A DNA stretch of 39,068 nucleotides from Clostridia bacterium (lineage in GTDB: Bacteria > Bacillota > Clostridia > TANB77 > CAG-508): positions 1 to 39,068 of the forward strand of contig JAFRDD010000147.1 of assembly GCA_017404025.1 (NCBI GenBank), in the 5' to 3' direction. Shown here piece by piece: positions 1 to 7,880 of the stretch. The position numbers were made by a program, and so were the translations under genes. The stretch's first letter is position 1; each line of letters opens with the position of its first letter. Below the pieces are notes generated by a model, which had not been told where the DNA came from, ran no database searches, and worked only from the letters and a program-made list of their open reading frames with translations.

Positions 1-142
1 AGTAAAATTATGTTAATTATATAAAATTACGATATAAAATACTGGTACCATTAAACCTATATTTTAAGAAGAAAAATTTAATGGAGAAAGGATAAGTATA
101 ATATATGAAATTTTATCTTTAATATATTATACAAGGTAATTT

Positions 143-1048
143 ATGGAAAATTTAAAAGTAAACTTTCAAAACTTCTATAATGAAAATATTTTAGGCTATT
201 TTGAAACTTTACAAAATGAACCATTAAAGATGGTTGCTTTCATATTTGATATAGCAATAGTTATATTTTTATTATACATTTGTTTTAAGATGGTGAGAGG
301 CTCAAGAGCTTGGCAATTAATAAAAGGTATTGCATTTTTAATACTTGTAACTTGGATTAGTGGAATTTTAAATTTAAAAATATTAAATTCAATTTTAACT
401 GGAATTATGAATTGGGGAGTTATTGCGATTTTTATAATTTTTCAACCAGAACTTAGAAGAGCTTTGGAACAATTAGGAACTAATAAATTTACAAAATTTT
501 TTGGATTTGATAGAGATATAGCCTCAAAAACTAAAGAAGATATTTATAAAATAGTAATTGCAGCAACAGAATTATCTAAGACAAAAACTGGAGCATTAAT
601 AGTAATTGAAAGGGATATTGAAATAAAAGATATAATTAATACTGGAGTTCCTATGAATTCTGAGGTGTCACCACAATTACTAGTAAATATTTTTGTCCCT
701 AAAACACCATTGCATGATGGAGCAGTTATTATTAGTAATAATAAAATAGCAGCAGCAGCGTGTGTACTTCCACTTGCTGATGATAAAGATATAGCAAAAG
801 AATTGGGAACGAGACATAGGGCAGCCATAGGAATATCTAAAGAATCTGATAGTATAGTTGTAATAGTATCTGAAGAAACAGGAAAAATTTCAGTTGCAAA
901 AGATGGAACTTTAATTGCAGATGTAAAAGAAGATGCACTAAAGAAAATATTAATTAGTAATGTTATAACAAAAAGATTTGTAACAGAAAAAAGGAATGGA
1001 AGAATTTCCAAAATAAGAGCTAAAATTGCAAAAGATCCTAAAGAATAA
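143..1048 (+). CDS. cdaA: Diadenylate cyclase CdaA (c-di-AMP synthase)
   Basis: Membrane-bound enzyme that condenses two ATP into cyclic di-AMP, which controls potassium and osmolyte transport and cell-wall homeostasis. Three hydrophobic segments lie at about residues 31-50, 59-78 and 87-102. The DAC domain follows, with the signature DGA at 192-194 (HDGAVII) and GTRHRAAIG at 222-230, the catalytic and ATP-binding motifs of the family. At 301 aa it is slightly longer than the usual ~275 aa, because of a hydrophilic N-terminal extension and basic C-terminal tail. The ATG at 143 has AAGG about 6 nt upstream. In Firmicutes cdaA is normally followed by cdaR and glmM; here truA follows and neither partner is in the window, although glmS lies 4.5 kb away on the other strand. 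Confidence 0.95.
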   Translation: MENLKVNFQNFYNENILGYFETLQNEPLKMVAFIFDIAIVIFLLYICFKMVRGSRAWQLIKGIAFLILVTWISGILNLKILNSILTGIMNWGVIAIFIIFQPELRRALEQLGTNKFTKFFGFDRDIASKTKEDIYKIVIAATELSKTKTGALIVIERDIEIKDIINTGVPMNSEVSPQLLVNIFVPKTPLHDGAVIISNNKIAAAACVLPLADDKDIAKELGTRHRAAIGISKESDSIVVIVSEETGKISVAKDGTLIADVKEDALKKILISNVITKRFVTEKRNGRISKIRAKIAKDPKE

Positions 1049-1064
1049 GTGAAAAAAATTGTTT

Positions 1065-1100
1065 AAGTACGTGCTGTTTTAGTGCGTACTTTTGATTTTG
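1065..1100 (+). terminator. Probable intrinsic terminator after cdaA
   Basis: AAGTACG (1065-1071) pairs with CGTACTT (1085-1091), and a TTTTGATTTT tract follows. The stem is only 7 bp, so read-through into truA 20 nt downstream is likely. Confidence 0.55.
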
Positions 1101-1112
1101 GGAGTGTGAAAA

Positions 1113-1854
1113 ATGAGAAATATAAAATTAGTAATTGAATATGATGGTAAAGATTTTAATGGATGGCAAAAGCAGCCTAATAAATTAAATATACAAGGGA
1201 CTATTGAAAAAGCAATTGAGAGGATAACAGGAGAAATAGTAGAATTAAATAGTTCTGGAAGAACAGATAGTGGAGTACATGCAATTGGACAAGTTGCAAA
1301 TTTTAAAACAAATTCTAATTTAGAAATAGAAAAATGGCCATTAGCTCTTAATGCAAATTTAAAAAAATCAATAGTAATAAAATCAGCTGAAGAAGTTGAT
1401 GAGAGATTTCATAGTAGGCTATCTTGTAAGAAAAAAACATATCGTTATGTTATAAATAATTCAAAATTTGGAACTGCAATATATAGAAATTTGGAAACTC
1501 ATATTCCTCAAAAATTAGATATAGAAAAAATGAAAAAAGCTGTTAAATATTTTGAAGGAGAACATGATTTTAAAGCATTTAAAGCGAGTGGAACAAGTTC
1601 AAAAAGTAGTGTAAGAATTATTTATAAGGCTGAAGTGATTGATTGTGGAAATGATAGAATTTTTATTGAATTAACTGGAAATGGCTTTTTATATAATATG
1701 GTTAGAATTATTTCTGGAACATTAGTTGATGTAGGACTACGGAAAAATCAAACCAGAAGAAATACCAGAAATAATCGAAATGAAAAAGAGGGAAAATGCA
1801 GGAAAAACATTACCCCCTCAAGGTCTTTATTTAGTAAGTGTAAATTATGAATAG
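1113..1854 (+). CDS. truA: tRNA pseudouridine synthase A, with +1 frame change at CGG
   Basis: TruA isomerises uridines 38-40 in the tRNA anticodon stem-loop. The N-terminal half is canonical: [13 protein letters not shown] near residues 10-22, catalytic Asp52 in [11 protein letters not shown], and later [17 protein letters not shown]. The zero frame then leaves the family sequence at codon 210, a CGG at 1740-1742, and stops at 1850 after a basic, meaningless tail. Skipping the C at 1740 gives [14 protein letters not shown] and ends [13 protein letters not shown] at the TAG of 1852-1854. This is the normal TruA C terminus, for a 246-aa protein of typical length. The sequence shows the frame break directly; whether the ribosome makes the shift, or the C is an error, is open. 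The ATG has a GGGAGTG-type site upstream. Confidence 0.93.
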
Positions 1855-1906
1855 CAAAAAATAAATAATTGCATAAAATATAGTAAAAAGAAAGGAAAGA
1901 ACATAT

Positions 1907-2311
1907 ATGGATATTAATACTATTTTACTTATATTTTTTGCGATTCCTCTTGGTGTAATTATTTTTTCAATAGCATTGCAAAAGCTAGTAAGAAATCCTT
2001 TTTTAGTAGCTAGTATTATTTTTGCTATTTTCTTAATAGTTGTGCTTGCATTTTTTGATTCTATATTTTTAATATTAGTTATAGCTTATACAATATTATC
2101 TTTTGTAACAGCTCTAATTACAAAGATTATTTGGAGATTTTTTAAAGAGAATGGTAATGAAGAAGCAAATTTTAATAAGTGCAATGTAAATAAAATTGTA
2201 GATGGTGATCAAGAGATAATTTCTGTTTCAACAAATGAAAATAATGAATTGTTAAATTCTAAATCAGCAATTGGTACAAATCAAAATTGTGGATGGAATA
2301 GGAGATATTAA
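1907..2311 (+). CDS. Small membrane protein resembling DUF2651/YbeF
   Basis: A 134-aa protein of unknown role. Three hydrophobic segments (about 5-25, 33-50 and 53-73) are followed by a hydrophilic tail of ~60 residues ending CGWNRRY. The pattern IPLGVIIFSIALQKLV, FAIFLIVVLAFFD, YTILSFVTAL resembles the DUF2651 family of small Bacillus/Clostridium membrane proteins; I recognise this from memory and did not run a search. A good site (GAAAGGAAAG) precedes the ATG. The gene lies 52 nt after truA on the same strand and ends at a bidirectional terminator. Confidence 0.7.
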   Translation: MDINTILLIFFAIPLGVIIFSIALQKLVRNPFLVASIIFAIFLIVVLAFFDSIFLILVIAYTILSFVTALITKIIWRFFKENGNEEANFNKCNVNKIVDGDQEIISVSTNENNELLNSKSAIGTNQNCGWNRRY

Positions 2312-2340
2312 AAAGGATGATTTTAAAATCATCCTTTAAT
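2312..2340. terminator. Bidirectional terminator between convergent genes
   Basis: AAAGGATGATTTT (2312-2324) is directly abutted by its exact reverse complement (2325-2337). The 13-bp palindrome has A-rich and T-rich flanks on both sides and overlaps the stop codon of the minus-strand ATPase gene. Confidence 0.8.
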
Positions 2341-4684
2341 TTACTTTATTATCTGTTTTTTTCTCAGTTCTTTTTAAATTTACAACTACAGCATCTTCAC
2401 TATCAAATAAATATTTAGAGTCTGTTGTATCTGTTTGGATTGGGTCAATTTCATTTTTATCATCTTTAAAATCGATGTGTTTAAAATCAAATTTCTTTTT
2501 AGCATTTTCATCATAATCCGAATTGTCTGTAGAAGATGCGAATTTGGCAAAGTCAAATGTTTTTATAGGTTGTTTTTCTTTATATTTAGAGTTTAAATAA
2601 CTAAATTTACCTGCACCAACATGTGGTTTACCTGTACTTTGCAATAGTTTAACTGCAAATTCATTCTTTTTAAGTACTTGAAGTTTTCCTGGTGAGAAGT
2701 AATCTTCGAAATCCCATTTTGCTTTATGTTTTGGATCATATTTTAATTTACTTCCATCAAATGTGTCTTCCAATTTCCAAGTTCTTCTTTCACCAAATTC
2801 TTTATGCCACCATTCTAGTTCTTCTATAGTAGAGCCTCCTGTAAAGATTTTACTTGCACAGTTAGCTAGAATTGTTCTTCCAAAGTGGTTTCCAAAGTCT
2901 TCATTACTATCTGTATTATGCAATTGAGCTAAGTTTTGTGCTGATATTGTAGTTCCAACTCTATATTTTCTATACATTGTAAATATTGCTTCACAAGATT
3001 TACAAATGAAATCTGGAAATTCATCAATGTAAAGAAAATGAGGGGTTCTTGTTTTTTCTGTTCCAGGTCTGCGAAGTACTGCGTTTTGCATTGATAATAG
3101 GAAGAATAATCCAAATGCTTTGTGGCTGTTATTTCCAACATCACCTCGTCTTGTACAAATAAATGTTATATCACCATTTTTAAGGGCTTTATCAAAATCA
3201 ATATTATTATGTCTATTGCAAAGAATTGCTTTAATTCCTGGTAAACGTAACAAATTGTCTAATTGACTAGTTGCAGCATATATATTTTGTTGTGTTAAAT
3301 TAGTTAAAGCTCCGTTTTTGTAGAAATTCTTTTTAAAGTAAGATATTTGATTTGGATATTTTTCTGCTAATTCTGGAGTACGTACTAAAACTTCACACAT
3401 TTTTTCTACTAAGTCAAAATTGTTAAGTAATTGTAACATATCATTTAAATTTGGCAAAGAACCTTCATGCATTTTTGGGTAAATAACTTTTAATAGTATT
3501 GCTATATTTTCAATAGCTTGAATTGTTATATCTTCTCTATATGCTACAACTTCTTGTCCAGCATGTGAACTCATATATAGTTCTTTTAAAACTGCTGATA
3601 TTGTTAATGCTATTTTTGAAGGGTCATCATATACAAATGGATTTAATCCAAGTGAGTCACTATTTTGTGGGTCAATAATGTTATATTTAAATCCAAAATT
3701 ATTAGTAACATTAATCATATGATCAATTAATTCGTAATCAGGAGACATAACAGTTAGTCCTAAGTTTTTATATGAATTTGAGTTTTCATCTCCTAAAATC
3801 ATTTTTTTCATATATGATTTAAATAATGTTTCTTTATCATAAGCAGGAGAAAGCATACTTAAGTTAAAGTTACTGTTTAGATAATCATTATCATAAGGGG
3901 CATTTAAAACTGCTATATCTGTTTTTAATGCAGTAAATCCCATTTCTTTTTGTGCTTCTCTAAAAAATGCTTTTTTCTCTAAATCTCTTGCAATTGCTGG
4001 CTCAAATACTGCAGCTGTTTTTCCTGTACCAGAACCTCCACAAACAAGTAAAGATCTATATCTTGCTTCTTCAAGTAGTACCATTTGTTTTCCAGTTTCG
4101 TAATTTTTACAGTAATACATTTCACAAGTATATGCTCCGCCTTTACTAATATTATCTGATAAATTAATTCCTGCATAATCCCAAAGAGAACGAACATGTA
4201 GTTTACTGTCATCAATATCAAAGTACATTGTATTGAAGAATGGAATTATTGTAACTAAAGGTATATATAATGAAATACATATAAATGCAGGTCGTACTAA
4301 ATCAGAAAAATCTGTAATAATTTCTACATAATTAGGAACTGATAATAGTAAAGACCAAGCTGCCATATTGATCCATTGTGTAAACATAGATACAACAATT
4401 ATATATATTGAAATTGCACTTACATAAAACATTGCAACTTTTTGGCTTTTGGATGTTGCAAATTCTGAAGGACCAGAAAACAAATAAGCAAATAATGGAC
4501 ATGCCATTGCAAAAGTATAAGCAATTGGTCCCCAATAAGAATATGATATACCAGTAAAAATCATAAATAATATTTCTACTAATCTATCTACAGTTATATA
4601 TATTGATATTAAAGTTAATATATAAGTAGCAAAAGTGTTTCTGCTAGTGTTTAGTTTCTTTAAAAATTTATCAATTAACTTCAT
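2336..4684 (-). CDS. VirD4/TraG-type coupling-protein-like ATPase (orphan)
   Basis: A 782-aa membrane-anchored P-loop ATPase. The N terminus has four or five hydrophobic segments between residues 18 and 150. The ATPase core shows Walker A GGSGTGKT at 216-223 and a Walker B-like strand HFLYIDEFPDF, followed by YRKYRVGTTISAQNLAQL, which is typical of type IV coupling proteins (VirD4/TraG/TraD). Family members recruit DNA-relaxosome or protein substrates to a type IV secretion channel. No relaxase, VirB4, VirB6 or integrase gene is nearby, and the neighbours are ordinary chromosomal genes, so the gene is either a remnant or a resident with another job. The acidic C-terminal ~80 residues are low complexity. 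The start has AAAGGAAAA upstream. Confidence 0.85.
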   Translation of the reverse strand: MKLIDKFLKKLNTSRNTFATYILTLISIYITVDRLVEILFMIFTGISYSYWGPIAYTFAMACPLFAYLFSGPSEFATSKSQKVAMFYVSAISIYIIVVSMFTQWINMAAWSLLLSVPNYVEIITDFSDLVRPAFICISLYIPLVTIIPFFNTMYFDIDDSKLHVRSLWDYAGINLSDNISKGGAYTCEMYYCKNYETGKQMVLLEEARYRSLLVCGGSGTGKTAAVFEPAIARDLEKKAFFREAQKEMGFTALKTDIAVLNAPYDNDYLNSNFNLSMLSPAYDKETLFKSYMKKMILGDENSNSYKNLGLTVMSPDYELIDHMINVTNNFGFKYNIIDPQNSDSLGLNPFVYDDPSKIALTISAVLKELYMSSHAGQEVVAYREDITIQAIENIAILLKVIYPKMHEGSLPNLNDMLQLLNNFDLVEKMCEVLVRTPELAEKYPNQISYFKKNFYKNGALTNLTQQNIYAATSQLDNLLRLPGIKAILCNRHNNIDFDKALKNGDITFICTRRGDVGNNSHKAFGLFFLLSMQNAVLRRPGTEKTRTPHFLYIDEFPDFICKSCEAIFTMYRKYRVGTTISAQNLAQLHNTDSNEDFGNHFGRTILANCASKIFTGGSTIEELEWWHKEFGERRTWKLEDTFDGSKLKYDPKHKAKWDFEDYFSPGKLQVLKKNEFAVKLLQSTGKPHVGAGKFSYLNSKYKEKQPIKTFDFAKFASSTDNSDYDENAKKKFDFKHIDFKDDKNEIDPIQTDTTDSKYLFDSEDAVVVNLKRTEKKTDNKVN

Positions 4685-4833
4685 AATTATTTTCCTTTCA
4701 TTTTAAATATACATACATATATATATTATCCTACAAAATCGACAAAAAAACAAGTATTTTGAATTAAAAAGTTAGAATAAAAATTAATATTTTACATATA
4801 TTATTTATAATAATTGGAAAGGGAGATAATTTT

Positions 4834-5127
4834 ATGCAAGAACATTTATGGAAAAAAGAAGAAAAAGTTGTGCAAAAAACTGAATTTATGAGGGAAGTAG
4901 AATTAATAAATTCAATTATTAAAACAAGAGAAGAACTTAAAGTAGCAAATATAAATTTTGAATTAGTTGACAATGAATTAATAGATTATTATATATATCA
5001 AATAAAGGCTAATCAAGCAAAATTAGATTATTTGTTAAGATTAGCGAAAGCTAAAGGGATAGTAGTTGATAGGGTAAATGAATTAAAGTATAGAAATGCT
5101 TTAATAGAAAATAATGAAGCAGTATAG
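4834..5127 (+). CDS. DUF2508 (YaaL-like) family protein
   Basis: A 97-aa soluble, mostly helical protein. The block INSIIKTREELKVANINF, followed by FELVDNELIDYYIYQIKAN and LDYLLRLAKAKG, matches the DUF2508/YaaL family as I know it. In Bacillus, yaaL sits directly before bofA, and the same pair occurs here 63 nt apart on one strand, which supports the assignment. Biochemical function is unknown. A GGAAAGGGAG site lies upstream of the ATG. The gene is divergent from the coupling-protein-like gene across about 150 nt of A/T-rich DNA. Confidence 0.85.
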   Translation: MQEHLWKKEEKVVQKTEFMREVELINSIIKTREELKVANINFELVDNELIDYYIYQIKANQAKLDYLLRLAKAKGIVVDRVNELKYRNALIENNEAV

Positions 5128-5190
5128 TAATATTTGTCCAGGAAAAACATATATATGTGAATAAGTATATTAATAAAATAGGAGAAGGTT

Positions 5191-5454
5191 ATGAATAATA
5201 ACAATATAATTACTTATTTGGCATGTATATGTTTTTTATTTATTTTTGGAAGAATTTTTATTGTTCCTATAAAAAAGGTTTTAAAATTAGTTCTAAATTC
5301 TTTATTAGGAGGGATTTTAATTTATATTATAAATCTAGTAGGGGCGAATTTTGATTTTCATATAGGTTTAAATGTATTTACAAGTGGCATTGTTGGAATA
5401 CTTGGGATTCCTGGTGCAATTTTTCTTGTTGCTGTAAAGCTAATTTTAAAATGA
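5191..5454 (+). CDS. bofA: BofA-like inhibitor of pro-sigma-K processing
   Basis: BofA is a small integral membrane protein of the forespore-engulfing membrane that, with SpoIVFA, holds the intramembrane protease SpoIVFB inactive and so times sigma-K activation. This 87-aa protein has two hydrophobic regions (about 5-28 and 33-50) and the conserved C-terminal block GLNVFTSGIVGILGIPGAI, the best-conserved part of the family. AGGAGAAGG precedes the ATG. It follows a DUF2508 gene, as in Bacillus, and ends at a strong terminator. It is one of several genes here that mark the organism as a spore former. Confidence 0.93.
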   Translation: MNNNNIITYLACICFLFIFGRIFIVPIKKVLKLVLNSLLGGILIYIINLVGANFDFHIGLNVFTSGIVGILGIPGAIFLVAVKLILK

Positions 5455-5476
5455 TACTTGCTATGATGATTAAAAC

Positions 5477-5510
5477 AAAAGAAAGTAGAAGTAATCTACT
5501 TTCTTTTAAT
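5477..5510. terminator. Bidirectional terminator, bofA/glmS
   Basis: AAAAGAAAGTAGA (5477-5489) pairs perfectly with TCTACTTTCTTTT (5495-5507) around an AGTAA loop. T-tracts lie at the 3' end on both strands, serving the convergent bofA and glmS genes. Confidence 0.88.
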
Positions 5511-5526
5511 TTGTTAGTCCGTTTTT

Positions 5527-7365
5527 TTATTCAACAGTAACTGATTTTGCAAGATTTCTAGGTTTATCAACATCTAATCCTTTTTCTTTTGCAATATAAT
5601 ATGCAAATAGTTGTAAAGGTACAACTGAAAGAATAGGAGAGATGTAAGGATTAGTTTCTGGTATAATTATTGTTTTATCAAACATTTTACTATCGATATT
5701 TTGATTTGTAATTACAAGAGTTTTTGCACCACGAGTAATTACTTCTTGAATATTGCTAACTGTTTTTTCTACAAGTTTTGCATCTGTCATTATACTAATT
5801 ACTGTAATTCCATTTTCTATTAAGGCAATAGGTCCATGTTTTAATTCACCAGCAGCATAGCTTTCTGAATGAATATAAGAGATTTCTTTTAACTTTAAAG
5901 ATCCTTCTTTTGCTACGGTTTCATCTATTCCTCTTCCTAAGAAAAATACATCATGTTCTTGATATATTTCTTTTGCGAAACTTTCAATATTTTCACATGC
6001 TTTAAATGTTTCTTCAATTTTTCTTGGTAAGTCTAAAATATCTTTTTTCAAATCGTTTAATTTTGCATCTTGACATTCTAAAATTTCTGCAAAATATAAT
6101 GCTAATACATTTAATAAAACAACTTGAGAAGTATAAGCTTTTGTAGAAGCTACAGCAATTTCAGGTCCTGCATGAGTGTAAATAGAGTAATCAGCTTCTC
6201 TTGTTATAGAGCTTCCTATAACGTTAGTTACAGCAAGAGTTTTGGCTCCATTTGCTTTTGATAGTTTTAATGCAGCAATAGTATCTGCAGTTTCACCAGA
6301 TTGAGAGATAAAAATGCATAAAGTTTTTTCATCTATAATTGGATCTCTATATCTAAATTCAGAAGCAATATCTACTTCAGTTGGTATTTTACAAAGTTTT
6401 TCAATAGCATTTTTTCCTGCTAATCCAGCGTGCATTGCTGTACCACATGCAACAATATATATTTTATTAAGACTAGATAAATAATCTTTTGTAAAATTAA
6501 GTTCATCAAATGAAATTGGAGCATCTTCTGATAGTTTAGAACCGATTGTTTCTCTTATTGCAACAGGTTGTTCATGAATTTCTTTTAACATATAATCTTC
6601 ATAACCATCTTTTTCTGCTGCTGAAGCATTCCATTCAATTGTTTTTGTGTCTTTTTCAATTTTATTTAAATCTTTATCATAGAAAGTTGCTGAATCTTTA
6701 GATAAAACAACAAATTCTAAATCATTTAATAAATAAAAATCTCTTGTAAATGAAAGTATAGCTGGTATATCAGAAGATATATATTTTTCATCTTCACATG
6801 TTCCTATAACAAGTGGACTATCTTTTCTTACAACAATCATATTATCTTTGTCAAATTTGCTTATAACTTCTATTGCAAAACTTCCTTTTAAATCTAAAAC
6901 AGCTTTTTGAATAGCTCTTAATAATTTTTCATTATCGTTATTATTATCTTTTGAATAATAATAATGTATCAAATTTGGTATAACTTCTGTATCTGTTTGA
7001 GAATAGAATGTATAACCATTATCTGTTAAAAACTTTCTAAGTTCATTATAATTTTCAATTATTCCATTATGAACAACAGAAAAAGATTTGCTATTGTCTT
7101 GATGTGGGTGAGAATTTTCTTTTGATGGTTTTCCATGAGTTGCCCATCTTGTATGAGCAATACCAATTGTTCCTTCCAAATTATCTATACCATCTATATT
7201 GTATAAATTTTTAACTCTTCCTTTATCTTTCATTATTGATAATCCGTCTTTTTCTATTGTTGAAATCCCTGCAGAGTCATAACCTCTGTATTCTAATCTT
7301 TGTAATCCATTAATTAATATAGGAGTTGCTTTTTTTGTTCCTATATATCCTACTATTCCACACAT
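5527..7365 (-). CDS. glmS: Glutamine--fructose-6-phosphate aminotransferase GlmS
   Basis: Makes glucosamine-6-phosphate from fructose-6-phosphate and glutamine, the first committed step to UDP-GlcNAc for peptidoglycan. The protein is 612 aa, the usual length. After Met1, Cys2 is the N-terminal nucleophile (CGIVGYIG) of the glutaminase domain, with LEYRGYDSAGIS, HTRWATHG and GIIENY. Two SIS sugar-isomerase domains follow (CGTAMHAGLAG; SQSGETADT; ELKHGPIALIE). The C terminus DKPRNLAKSVTVE is canonical. The GAAGGAGGAAAAT site lies 5-8 nt upstream of the ATG at 7365. Expression is evidently controlled by the ribozyme and by alternative hairpins in its ~300-nt leader. Confidence 0.98.
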   Translation of the reverse strand: MCGIVGYIGTKKATPILINGLQRLEYRGYDSAGISTIEKDGLSIMKDKGRVKNLYNIDGIDNLEGTIGIAHTRWATHGKPSKENSHPHQDNSKSFSVVHNGIIENYNELRKFLTDNGYTFYSQTDTEVIPNLIHYYYSKDNNNDNEKLLRAIQKAVLDLKGSFAIEVISKFDKDNMIVVRKDSPLVIGTCEDEKYISSDIPAILSFTRDFYLLNDLEFVVLSKDSATFYDKDLNKIEKDTKTIEWNASAAEKDGYEDYMLKEIHEQPVAIRETIGSKLSEDAPISFDELNFTKDYLSSLNKIYIVACGTAMHAGLAGKNAIEKLCKIPTEVDIASEFRYRDPIIDEKTLCIFISQSGETADTIAALKLSKANGAKTLAVTNVIGSSITREADYSIYTHAGPEIAVASTKAYTSQVVLLNVLALYFAEILECQDAKLNDLKKDILDLPRKIEETFKACENIESFAKEIYQEHDVFFLGRGIDETVAKEGSLKLKEISYIHSESYAAGELKHGPIALIENGITVISIMTDAKLVEKTVSNIQEVITRGAKTLVITNQNIDSKMFDKTIIIPETNPYISPILSVVPLQLFAYYIAKEKGLDVDKPRNLAKSVTVE

Positions 7366-7375
7366 ATATTTTCCT

Positions 7376-7478
7376 CCTTCAAAGCCTTAAATGTGTAAAG
7401 GCTGTTATCAATTTTTGAAGGTTTTATGCAAAAATAAAAACCTTCATTAATAATTGAAGGCATGCAAAATAAAGGCTT
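7376..7478 (-). promoter_or_regulatory. glmS leader with four alternately pairing CCTTCA/TGAAGG elements
   Basis: Reading the minus strand 5' to 3': element 1 CCTTCA (7460-7455), element 2 TGAAGGTTTT (7446-7437), element 3 AAAACCTTCAAA (7425-7414), element 4 TTTGAAGG (7383-7376), which is the start of the glmS Shine-Dalgarno sequence. 1:2 is a terminator hairpin, 2:3 forms a 10-bp antiterminator-like stem, and 3:4 masks the ribosome site around an inner AGCCTT/AAGGCT hairpin (7403-7383). The pairs are mutually exclusive by sequence. The regulatory meaning is inference. Confidence 0.5.
7430..7460 (-). terminator. Terminator-like hairpin inside the glmS leader
   Basis: On the minus strand CCTTCA and TGAAGG form a 6-bp stem with an 8-nt A/T loop, followed at once by TTTTTATTTTT. 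It lies between the ribozyme and the glmS start, so it could attenuate glmS transcription. The stem is short, and element 2 has a longer competing partner downstream. Confidence 0.5.
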
Positions 7479-7481
7479 AAT

Positions 7482-7640
7482 ATATTAATATTTGTTACAG
7501 TATTACTACTGCTTTTTTTATTAATACTATGACTTTAAGCTAAAGCCACTAGAGCATCCGCCGAATATTTCGATAACTCTAGACCTCGTCAACAGATATT
7601 AAATTTTGAAAATTTAATAATAAATTCTGTCCAGGCGCTT
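7482..7640 (-). ncRNA. glmS ribozyme (GlcN6P-activated self-cleaving riboswitch)
   Basis: The minus strand upstream of glmS carries the conserved core: AAGCGCCTGGACAGA (7640-7626), GTTGACGAGGTCTAGAG, then TTATCGAAATATTCGGCGG and ATGCTCTAGTGGC. These match the invariant glmS ribozyme segments (cleavage-site A|GCGCC, GUUGACGAGG, UCGAA, UUCGGCGGAUGC). Cleavage is expected between 7639 and 7638. A P4-like extension can form from TATTAATA pairing with TATTAATA, capped by CAGTA-GTAA-TACTG, ending near 7482. The RNA cleaves itself when glucosamine-6-phosphate binds, lowering glmS expression. It lies directly upstream of the gene whose product makes the ligand. Confidence 0.96.
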
Positions 7641-7670
7641 GTAAAATTAACTAAATAAAACTCCTTTCTT

Positions 7671-7699
7671 AATATAATAGTTTAAATATTATTTTGCAA
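7671..7699 (-). promoter_or_regulatory. Predicted sigma-A promoter of glmS
   Basis: On the minus strand TTGCAA (7699-7694), a 17-nt spacer and TATATT (7676-7671). The start would fall near 7664, about 25 nt before the ribozyme cleavage site. Confidence 0.6.
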
Positions 7700-7760
7700 A
7701 TTCTTCAATTTATGGTATTATATTATAATAAAATGTAAAAAGTAGCAAGTCTTTTTCAAA

Positions 7761-7837
7761 AAAATTTTCAACGGGGACGGTCCTTTTTGAAAAAAAATAA
7801 GAAATTTTCAAAAAGGACCGTCCCCGTTGAAAATTTT
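7761..7837. repeat. Inverted pair of the dispersed GGGACGGTCC repeat
   Basis: A 33-nt arm (7761-7793) with core CGGGGACGGTCCTTTTTG is followed, after 11 nt, by its perfect reverse complement (7805-7837). The same unit recurs at 9659-9727, 21691-21748 and near 35950. A transcript would fold into a very stable hairpin. It sits in the divergent glmS/uvrC intergenic region. Confidence 0.9.
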
Positions 7838-7855
7838 AAGTAAAAATGCTATAAT
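7827..7855 (+). promoter_or_regulatory. Predicted uvrC promoter with repeat-derived -35
   Basis: TTGAAA (7827-7832), a 17-nt spacer and a perfect TATAAT (7850-7855). The -35 hexamer lies inside the right arm of the inverted repeat, so insertion of the repeat appears to have supplied half of the promoter. Confidence 0.65.
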
Positions 7856-7880
7856 ACATAGAAAACAAGAGAGGTAAAAA

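Noticed and set aside
2336..4684. Coupling-protein-like gene as evidence of an integrative conjugative element in this window
   Set aside because: No other conjugation, integrase or attachment-site signal is visible on either side.
7761..7837. Inverted repeat as a CRISPR unit or tRNA-like structure
   Set aside because: There is no spacer periodicity, only one palindrome, and no tRNA-like cloverleaf.
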